From: JAENVT01 sp963805445 | GTDB lineage: Bacteria; Actinomycetota; Acidimicrobiia; Acidimicrobiales; Ilumatobacteraceae | Assembly (NCBI GenBank): GCA_963805445.1 | Contig: CAWDUI010000038.1 | Span: 186,001 to 250,000, forward strand | Reading direction: 5' to 3' | Length of the DNA: 64,000 nt | In this document: piece by piece, positions 58,051 to 64,000 of the stretch | Layout of the letters: each line of letters starts with the position of its first letter | Numbering within the stretch: the stretch's first letter is position 1 | Program-made: the position numbers and the translations under genes | Notes under the pieces: model-generated | The model's database searches: none | Told to the model about the DNA's origin: nothing | Seen by the model: only the letters and a program-made list of their open reading frames with translations

Positions 58051-59843
58051 ACAGGTTCCGCAGGATCTGCGCGGCGGCGGCTTCCGAGGCCGACAGTGGC
58101 GGTGCGGGCAGCGCTGCCGCCCACGCCGGCATGGTGACCTTGTAGTAGTCGAACGACTTCGTGCCGCCGTGTGTTGCCTGCTGACCGCGATTGCCGCTCG
58201 ACGCCTGCCAGTGCAACGTGCCGAAGGGCAGGTCCTGGCGCGGGATCTGCTCGCGCTCGCCCGCGTACGTGAACGTCGGCGTGGACGATCTCGCGTCGGT
58301 AGGTCAATCCCTGCAACTCGGTCAAGGCCGCCTGCCAGCTGGCGTCGACGCCCGATTGCAGGCGCGACTTCATCGTCACGGTCGGCGTGCCCGTCGGGGT
58401 GACGTGGGTCCGCAAGCGCTGCGCCAGCGGCCCGACGAACAACAGGACCTGCGCACGGGCCAGAGCGCACAGCCTCGGCGTAGAGCGCCCGTACCGGGGC
58501 ACTGTCGACTGCGGCAGCAACAGCGGTTCGATCGTCAGCCATCGTGTCGATCGGGCAGCACCCGCAGGATCGCGTACCGGCTGCTCAACCCGGCGGCGCG
58601 CAGGAAGGCCTGCAGGTGCTGGCCGGCGTCGCCCGTCAGAGCGCGCATGGCGAACAGGTCGTCGTGCGATTGCTGGTCGGCGAGCACGAGGATGCTCGGG
58701 TGATCGAGGCGCCCGCGAAAGATCGGGCCGGTTCCGAACGACGGAGAGAACTTCAGCCCGAACGACTCGAAGTCGGGCCAGCCCAACCCTGGTCGACCGC
58801 CCTGCAGCAGCGCGGCGAACTTCGCCCCGGGGCCGCGATCGAAGTCCTTGTGGGCGCGTCGCGGGGGCTCCCAGGCGACATCGCCCGGGTCGGCGCTGTA
58901 GCCGTCGCTGGTGCCGGCGGTGCTGCCCGCGTACGTCAGGGTCGTGCCGTCGTTGTTGTACGCGCCGTCTTCGGAGAAGATCTGGATCGCGGTCTGCCCG
59001 TCGCGGCGGTTCGACGATGTCGACCCACGCCCGAGCCGCCAGGCGACGCCATACGGAAAGTCGCGGAACGGGATCGGGTCGCTGGAATACGTGTACGGCG
59101 TCGTGGCCCGCACGCCACCCGAGATCGATCGGCAGCCACGACGGATCAGCAGCGATCCATTGGTGCACGTGGTTGATCGCCGCGTTGAAGCTGGCGATGA
59201 TCGCCGAGACGGCTCCACCCTTGCCGGCGCCTCCGGGGTGCAACACGCCGACCATGCGCAGGTTCGGCGAGATCACCGACGCGTCGGCGAGATGCAGGTT
59301 CTCGGGGTCGGCCGTGCCGCCGTGGGCTTCGACCCAGCTGGCCAGCGACTCCTTGGCCGCCCGCCCGACGGCGACGACCAACTGCACGTCGTTGCGAGCG
59401 ACGACGTAGTCGAACAGGGTGCGGCGATGCTGAGCGATCGGTGAAGCGGGATGCTGGGCAATGACCGGCAGCAAGCCGTTGTACTGCCCGAAGATCGGGT
59501 AGACGAACGTGTTGAGGAACAAGTAGGAGTGGGTGATGCCGAGATGCGTCAGCAGGTGCTGCATTCGTCCGCCGGTGCCGCCCGTGAACGAACGGTGGCT
59601 CAGCGACTCGTCCTGAGCGCCTTCCTGGCCGACGACCAGCACCTTGACCTGATGGTCGCCGAGTCGGCCTCGGTAGAACATCGGGCCGAAGTGCCAACGG
59701 AACTCCTCGCTGCCCGACATGGCGACTCCGAAGCCGCGGTAGTTCGGCGTCTCGGCGAACAGCCGAGACCAACGGCGGTTCTTGGCAGGCCCCGGGTCGT
59801 AGTCCCACGGCGATCCCCGGTCCTGCCAGTACTGCTCCCACAT
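58051..59843 (-). CDS. Uracil-DNA-glycosylase-superfamily protein with two UDG-like halves (frameshifted)
   Basis: From ATG 59843 behind AGGAG. The first half has UDG-superfamily phrases VKVLVVGQEGAQDESLSHRS, LFLNTFVYPIFGQYNG, VQLVVAVGRAAKESLASWV and MVGVLHPGGAGKGG (the HP motif near the end). A second, diverged copy begins ILVLADQQSHDDLFAMRALT, then GLSSRYAILRVLP and AQVLLFVGPLAQRL. Frame changes lie near 59080, 58560, 58440 and 58270. The ending PPLSASEAAAAQILRNL stops at 58051. Glycosylase activity is not assured because catalytic residues are hard to place across frames. It heads a run into amidohydrolase and S41. Confidence 0.6.
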
Positions 59844-59952
59844 GGTGGCACTCCTGTTCTACGCGCCACGTCCCTGACCTCGTTGCACGTGTTGAACAAG
59901 AGTCTTCACCTCCCGACACAGATACAACGTGTTGGCCGACCGCCCACCGGGT

Positions 59953-60512
59953 CTAGGAGCCGGCGCGCAGCACGGCCTCGCCGCGCGGCGACAGGCGATA
60001 GCCGATGTCGAGGCTCTCCGTCAGGCCGAGCTCCTTCAACTTGCGCACGTTGACCTTGAACGCAGCTCGATCCTGATTGGCGTGCCGCGCCAGCGTCGTG
60101 GAGACCACGCCGGGGTACCGCTCGATCAGTTGCAGGGTCGAGCGCGTCCATGCGCCGTTGCGATCGAGCCGTGAGAGACGGGCGATCACCGTTGCGATGT
60201 CGTCCGCGGAGATGTCGTTGGCGCCGGGCGATGCGATCATCGGGACCCAGGTACACGAAGTCGATGCGCCACACCGGATCCGCTGACCCGAGTCGGGCCA
60301 GCAGTGCCGCACGATCGGTCGGCGCCGGCGTGGCGGGCATCGTCATCGGTGATCTCGTCGACCCCGATCCGGCGAACGTCGGTGGCCTCGATCAACATCC
60401 CTGCGACGCGATAGCGGCCGCCGGCCTTGGCCTGGGCCCGAGTCCAGGCGCGAAAGGTGACGGTGATCGATCCGTCGGCGATCCCCGGCCAGGCGTCGGC
60501 ACTGAACAGCAT
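59953..60512 (-). CDS. ASCH-domain protein with a winged-helix-like tail (frameshifted)
   Basis: From ATG 60512, overlapping the NUDIX stop (TGATG). The N-terminal ASCH-type RNA-binding fold reads MLFSADAWPGIADGSITVTF with RAWTRAQAKAGGRYRVAG. The remainder (DRAALLARLGSADPVWRIDF, TLQLIERYPGVVSTTLARHA, FKVNVRKLKELGLTESLDIG, YRLSPRGEAVL) looks like a winged helix. Frame changes lie near 60330 and 60240. The role is probably in RNA or nucleotide recognition, given ASCH folds. A sizeable family of actinobacterial proteins shares this layout. Confidence 0.65.
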
Positions 60513-61004
60513 CAGGCGCTCACGTCGATCGACTCGGCTGGTGGGCCGTCGCGCAGCAGCGGCCTCCAGCAGCGAATGCAGGTCGTCGGGGACGAAGTGG
60601 GCGTCGCTGGCCGCGATCTCGTCGAGCGTCCACCAGCGCAACTCGTACACGAACTCCGCGTTCATCTCCTCCCACGACAACTTCGGGTGCGGTTCGAACG
60701 AATCGCAACGGACGAGGTGGATGCGCTCGCGCTGGCCGTCGAACTCGCCGTTGAGGAACGCCACGATGTGCAGCCGATGCCAGATCTGCGGCCCGATCGC
60801 GGCGTCGACCAACCCGAGCTCTTCGTCGAGCTCGCGGCGCAGCGCCTGGAGATGGGTTTCGCCGGGTTCCAGTCCACCGCCGGGCAGGGCCCAGCGAGTC
60901 GCAGTCGGGAACTCGAAGCGCACGAGCAGCACGCGGTGATCCGGATCGACCAACAGGGCGCGCGCCGCCTCGCGGATGCGGAGTCCAGCCGCAGGGTCGG
61001 TCAC
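60512..61004 (-). CDS. NUDIX hydrolase (one frameshift near the end)
   Basis: GTG 61004 opens TDPAAGLRIREAARALLVDP. The NUDIX box GGGLEPGETHLQALRRELDE followed by ELGL is complete (Gx5Ex7REUxEExGU). WALPGGGLEPGE precedes it, as in most members. The C-terminus needs an indel near 60560 to end DGPPAESIDVSA. It is likely cotranscribed with DUF3039 and ASCH genes on this strand. Substrate class: a nucleotide-diphosphate derivative. Confidence 0.8.
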
Positions 61005-61011
61005 TCGACGG

Positions 61012-61299
61012 TCACTCGTCGGGGGTGTTGTTGAGACCGTCGTTGAACATGCGATACATCTCGTAGACGCTCTTGCACGCCTCGCAGAGCGGCAGTTGCT
61101 TCGGGTCACGAGACGGCACCCACACGTGGCCGCACAGCGCTTCGATGGCGATGCCGTAGATCCGCGCCTCGAGCACCTTGGCCGCGGCGCTCTCGCCGGG
61201 CTCGGTCTTGACGATGTGGGCCGTAGCTGGTTCCTGGGTCTCGAGATCGGGATCGAGGTCGGGAATCGTCTCGACCGGGGCGGTGGTCAGTTCGCTCAC
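61012..61299 (-). CDS. DUF3039-family protein
   Basis: About 95 residues from GTG 61299. The family is a short actinobacterial protein with a Zn-ribbon-like pair: EALCGHVWVPSRDPKQLPLC with EACKSVYEMYR. Its acidic N-terminus (ETIPDLDPDLETQEPATAHI) is also typical. Function unknown. It sits between an HD gene and a NUDIX gene with gaps of under 10 bases. Confidence 0.8.
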   Translation of the reverse strand: MSELTTAPVETIPDLDPDLETQEPATAHIVKTEPGESAAAKVLEARIYGIAIEALCGHVWVPSRDPKQLPLCEACKSVYEMYRMFNDGLNNTPDE

Positions 61300-61307
61300 G
61301 TGACTAG

Positions 61308-61984
61308 TCAATCATTCAGGAGGCCTTGACGTTGCAGCACCGCCAGCTCGGCTTCGATGTTGGCACGGGCCCGATGCTCGAGCGCGGCGAACATGTGGGC
61401 GGTGACGAACAGTCGTTGGCGATGGAGGAAGTGGCGCAGCACGGCCGCGCGGCCCTGCACCCACTGCACATCGTCGATGTGGTCGTACTCGGCGCGAATC
61501 CCGTTGACGTAGGCCTGGTATGCGCCCGGGTCCGCGCCGAGGATCGCCAGGTCGGCGTCGAGCAGCAGCATGGTGTCGGTGGGCCGGTCAGGAGGACCGA
61601 CACCGGGTCCGGCAGCGGCGTCGCGCAGATGCCCTGCGGTGGCCTCGATCAGTGCCGCGACCAACTGGCGCGACTCGGGCGACCAGCCGATCGCGGCGAG
61701 ATCGGCGGCGGCGATCGATGGCGCTGCGCGCCTCGTTGTCGGCGGCCCTCGGCTCGTAGATCGCGTCGTGGTACAAGGCCGCGGCAACGACCTCCGGCGA
61801 CAACTCGATGCGGGGCCGGGCACATGTCGTGCAGATGTCTGAGCACGAACATGATGTGCGTGGCCGTGTGGTAGTGACGGTGCGGCTCCGCGTAGCGGAT
61901 CAAGAGGTCGTCGACGTATCCGTCGTGGTGGGACCCGGCGATCTCTCGCCACGCCCTCCGGATCTCGGTCTCCGGTTGGGTCAT
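61308..61984 (-). CDS. HD-domain metal-dependent phosphohydrolase (frameshifted)
   Basis: ATG 61984 opens TQPETEIRRAWREIAG. HD ligands: YAEPHRHYHTATHIMFVLRH and, after a frame change near 61790, VVAAALYHDAIYEPRAADNE. A second frame change near 61700 leads to ESRQLVAALIEATAGHLRDA with DTMLLLDADLAILG and a C-terminal helix to LLND. Such proteins hydrolyse nucleotide-like phosphates. TAACGT ends 7 bases before the ATG on this strand, leaderless spacing. Confidence 0.7.
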
Positions 61985-62013
61985 CGAGGCGACGTTACGG
62001 CACAGTGGCGGCG

Positions 62014-62290
62014 ATGGCCGTGCTGATCGACACCCCGATCTGGTGGTACCGCGGGCGGCGCTGGTCGCACCTGGTCAGCGATGTGAGCTACGAGGAACTG
62101 CACGCCTTCGCCGAGCAGGCAGGGATCCCGCGCCGCGGGTTCCACGGTGACCACTACGACGTGCCGGAGGAGTTCGTCGACGACATGATCAGCGCCGGCG
62201 CGGTGATGACGCCGAGCCGCGAACTGCTGCGCCGTCTGCGCGATGGTGGGCTGCGGCTGAGTCCGAGCGGAACGGCGCGCCGGGCGATAG
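62014..62290 (+). CDS. DUF4031 protein
   Basis: ATG 62014, 7 bases after CACAGT (62001-62006). The whole body matches DUF4031: VLIDTPIWWYRGRRWSHLVS, YEELHAFAEQAGIPRRGFHG, DHYDVPEEF and SRELLRRLRDGGLRLSPS. After GGLRLSPS the frame probably shifts by one base, giving ERRAGR and a TAG at 62288-62290. Read without the shift it stays open to 62412, but that tail looks antisense. The function of the family is unknown. Confidence 0.75.
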
Positions 62291-62310
62291 CGGCACCAGC
62301 AGCGAACCGT

Positions 62311-62756
62311 TCACCAGCGATCCGGGTCGCCGAGCAGGTCTCGTGGGCAGTCGACACCCGCCGGGACCGACGACGAACCACTCGATCAATTCGATGCCGT
62401 GCGAGTCGGTGATTGCATCGATCTGCAGCCAGCGGTCGATGTCGCCCGGCAACGTTGCCGTCGGTACCGGTGCCGTTGCCGGGGCGAACGCTGGCCACGA
62501 CCAGACCGCACAAGGCCGGCGAGGTGCTGCCGGCGCGCGCCATGCACTCGGCGACCGCCAGGACCGAATCGGGCTCGGACGTGCCACTGATGATGGTGAT
62601 GGTGTCGCTGTGGCCGCTGTCGTCGAGGAGAAAGGCGATTGTCTCGGCCTGCAACGGGCGATGGATGACCATTGACACGACGGCGATCGCATCGATGGAC
62701 GAGTGGATGGGATCGCTGGCCTGCGGCAGTCGCGGGCGGGCAGTGGAGCGCGGCAT
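62311..62756 (-). CDS. Hypothetical protein (frameshifted)
   Basis: ATG 62756 behind GGAGG. It reads SIDAIAVVSMVIHRPLQAET, IAFLLDDSGHSDTITIISGT, PALCGLVVASVRPG and, after frame changes near 62450 and 62360, IDRWLQIDAITDSHGIELIE and a likely end PRDLLGDPDRW at 62311. No signal or membrane segment. No family recognised with confidence. A DNA-repair-like JAB or RadC fold was considered but no metal motif was found. Confidence 0.45.
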
Positions 62757-62861
62757 GTGGTGCCTCCGATGGACGTGACGTTGTTGTCGTGGAATCGGGG
62801 GAAGCCGCAAGGTCACGATACGACGGGGGTGTTACGAGAGCCGGGCAGGTCGCTGCCGGCG

Positions 62862-62867
62862 TAGAGT
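62862..62867 (+). promoter_or_regulatory. -10 hexamer TAGAGT, leaderless start of the ArsC-like gene
   Basis: TAGAGT ends six bases before ATG 62874. This fixes the start codon, and hence the frame in which the internal TGA at 62907-62909 lies. Confidence 0.5.
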
Positions 62868-62873
62868 GAGCCG

Positions 62874-63228
62874 ATGGCCGACGTCACGATCTACCACAAC
62901 GTTCATTGAAACTCTTCGAGCAATGCCGTGAGCATTGCCAATGAACTCGGCGTCGATTTCGACACCGTGCTCTACCTCAAGACGCCACCCGGACGAAGCC
63001 ACCCTCCGGTCGATCATCGCCAAACTGGAAGACCCGGTCACCGACCTCGTTCGCCGTGACAGCCTGTGGGCCAAGCTCGGCCTCACCGATGCCGACGTAG
63101 CGACCGAGGATCAGGTCGTCGCCGTGCTCTTGAAGCACAAGCAACTGATGCAACGCCCGGTCGTGGTGACCAAGCGCAAGGCGATCATCGGCCGGCCGAA
63201 GGATCGGGTGCGGGCCCTGCTGGGTTAG
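62874..63228 (+). CDS. ArsC-family reductase with in-frame TGA at the catalytic Cys (selenoprotein candidate)
   Basis: The frame from ATG 62874 reads ADVTIYHNVH, then TGA (62907-62909), then NSSSNAVSIANELGVDFDTV and LYLKT. E. coli ArsC has the pattern TIYHN-x2-C-x3-R-N-x-L here, so the stop falls exactly on the catalytic Cys while the frame is unchanged on either side. A later one-base shift near 62990 joins PDEATLRSIIAKLEDPVTDL, LVRRDSLWAKLGL and VVVTKRKAIIGRPKDRV, which is ArsC-like to the end. A hairpin sits 10 bases after the TGA. Either selenocysteine is inserted or the gene is mutant or mis-sequenced. Confidence 0.7.
62920..62938 (+). promoter_or_regulatory. Bacterial SECIS-like hairpin after the TGA
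   Basis: GCAATGC (62920-62926) and GCATTGC (62932-62938) form a perfect 7-bp stem with loop CGTGA. A G is second in the loop, 18 bases after the TGA, which fits the usual bacterial SECIS layout (16-37 bases, G in the first two loop positions). Confidence 0.5.
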
Positions 63229-63497
63229 CGGCGACGGCGGCGTGGGCGCGACCGCCCGCCGAGCGCCTGCAGCACCAACAGCAGCAAGATCGCCCCGAGC
63301 GCGGCGACGAGCAGCGACCGGAAGCTGAAGTCGTTGATGCCGTCGCGACCACTGGCCTGCATCAATGCGCCGCCGATCAACGCGCCGAGCACCCCGACGG
63401 CAACCGTGTACAGGCAGCCGCTGCGGTCGTCGCGAACGATCCACCGGGCCAGCAACCCGGCAATCAAACCGACGACGATCCACGCAATGATGTTCAT
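63225..63497 (-). CDS. GlsB/YeaQ/YmgE-family membrane protein
   Basis: 90 residues, intact. Three hydrophobic helices: AWIVVGLIAGLLARWIVRDD, LYTVAVGVLGALIGGALMQA and LLVAALGAILLLLVLQALGG, with a basic C-terminus (RSRPRRRRR). The GxxG-rich arrangement is that of the GlsB/YeaQ/YmgE (transglycosylase-associated) stress-response membrane family. Its stop overlaps the ArsC-like stop by two bases. Confidence 0.85.
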   Translation of the reverse strand: MNIIAWIVVGLIAGLLARWIVRDDRSGCLYTVAVGVLGALIGGALMQASGRDGINDFSFRSLLVAALGAILLLLVLQALGGRSRPRRRRR

Positions 63498-63589
63498 GCG
63501 GCGATCACTCTAGGGTCGCTCTCCTTGCGTTGGAGCACGCGCCCCGACGAGTTCGCGCCCGTCGCGACCGGTACGCCAGACTGTCGCCC

Positions 63590-64000
63590 ATGACCGTCAA
63601 CGTTCACCTGGCCAGGAGTAGCCCGAAAGCTGTCGACTCGATCGGTGTGCCCGTCGGGGACTCGAGGTGCCGTGCCGCGCAGCCTCGGGCTCAATCGGTC
63701 GGCCTTGGCGGCTGCCGGCTTCGATGGCAAGCCGGGCCAGACCCTGGTGGTGCCGTCTGCGACCGGCCCGACGCAGATCGCCGTCGGCATCGGCGACGAC
63801 GCGGTCACCGCCACGGGCCTGCGCAACGCGGCCGCGGCGCTGGTCCGTGCCGCAGGCAAGCGGGCCGCGATCGCCACTTCACTCGCAGATCTCGAGGGCG
63901 TCGACTCGGCGACGGCCGCGCAGGCGGTCGTCGAAGGCGCGCTCCTGGCCGCCTACCGCTACCACGGGTTGAAGACCGAGCCACCGTCGCCGGGCTTGCA
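63590..64000 (+). CDS. pepA: Leucyl aminopeptidase (M17), N-terminal part, truncated by window end
   Basis: ATG 63590, 7 bases after CAGACT (63577-63582). A frame change near 63660 joins TVNVHLARSSPKAVDSIGVP to LGLNRSALAAAGFDGKPGQT and LVVPSATGPTQIAVGIGDDA. The remainder (LVRAAGKRAAIATSLADLEG, AYRYHGLKTEPPSP) is the N-terminal domain that precedes the M17 dimanganese peptidase. The catalytic half lies outside the window. It is expected to be a cytosolic aminopeptidase. Confidence 0.75.
   Translation, partial: MTVNVHLARSSPKAVDSIGVPVGDSRCRAAQPRAQSVGLGGCRLRWQAGPDPGGAVCDRPDADRRRHRRRRGHRHGPAQRGRGAGPCRRQAGRDRHFTRRSRGRRLGDGRAGGRRRRAPGRLPLPRVEDRATVAGLA

Noticed and set aside
1..64000. Search for CRISPR arrays, tRNAs, rRNAs, insertion sequences and attachment sites
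   Set aside because: No spaced direct repeats, cloverleaf arms, transposase motifs or long terminal repeats were seen; the only tandem repeat is the 16-base pair at 57987.

Overview
The window is high-GC DNA, densely packed on both strands with very short intergenic gaps and no gene-free stretch above about 300 bases. The gene content points to an actinobacterium, most plausibly the Acidimicrobiia (Ilumatobacter-like). The reasons are: mycothiol-type enzymes (a Rv2466c-like nitroreductase and a maleylpyruvate-isomerase-family protein), an F420-type LLM oxidoreductase, the ImuA'/ImuB/DnaE2 mutasome with actinobacterial SOS boxes, DUF3039 and DUF4031 proteins, and many start codons 6-7 bases after a -10 hexamer (leaderless mRNAs). 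The class is an inference. No rRNA, tRNA, CRISPR array, insertion sequence or phage gene was seen.

Many genes can only be read by moving between frames, while their protein similarity continues unbroken. Others, often next door, are perfectly open. This looks like indel error in a draft or long-read assembly rather than gene decay, so such genes are annotated as single CDSs with the breaks noted.

Layout. 1-11.4 kb is a DNA-processing neighbourhood: an edge sigma-like gene, a vWA protein, a NERD-UvrD helicase, an HD hydrolase, an HNH endonuclease, a NERD membrane protein, a RecQ-phosphoribosyltransferase fusion, a DprA-like protein, an unknown and a TY-Chap-like protein. 11.4-17.7 kb holds an ADP-ribosylglycohydrolase/dual-specificity phosphatase fusion, a nitroreductase, a GNAT acetyltransferase, a lipoprotein, a class V aminotransferase and a universal stress protein. 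17.8-24.6 kb is a five-gene operon: SWIM zinc finger, DUF5691, MoxR AAA+ ATPase, DUF5682, vWA. 24.6-31.1 kb holds small metabolic genes, CorA and a GGDEF-EAL protein. 31.1-33.4 kb is imuA'-imuB, and dnaE2 lies at 48.9 kb; both carry a SOS box one base upstream of the -10.

33.5-39.7 kb holds a molybdopterin oxidoreductase, an HxlR regulator, a kinase/LLM fusion, a degenerate response regulator and a NUDIX-GNAT fusion. 39.7-47.2 kb is an alpha-glucoside cluster: LacI regulator, GH13 glucosidase, ABC permeases, binding protein and ATPase. 47.2-48.8 kb is an ECF sigma/VOC pair. 52.3-59.8 kb holds an unknown, a PEP-mutase-family enzyme, a PfkB kinase, an S41 peptidase, an amidohydrolase and a tandem UDG-like protein. 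59.9-64 kb holds ASCH, NUDIX, DUF3039, HD and DUF4031 proteins, an ArsC-family reductase whose catalytic Cys codon is TGA, a GlsB-type membrane protein and the start of leucyl aminopeptidase.

Three signals stand out. First, the ArsC-like gene has TGA exactly at the catalytic cysteine, with a SECIS-like hairpin just downstream, making it a selenoprotein candidate. Second, one promoter signature (GTCRCACCC, 6 bases, YANNNT) precedes the RecQ-DprA pair, the SWIM-MoxR-vWA operon, the TY-Chap gene and the edge sigma gene, suggesting one regulon. Third, DNA-repair and mutagenesis genes are concentrated here.
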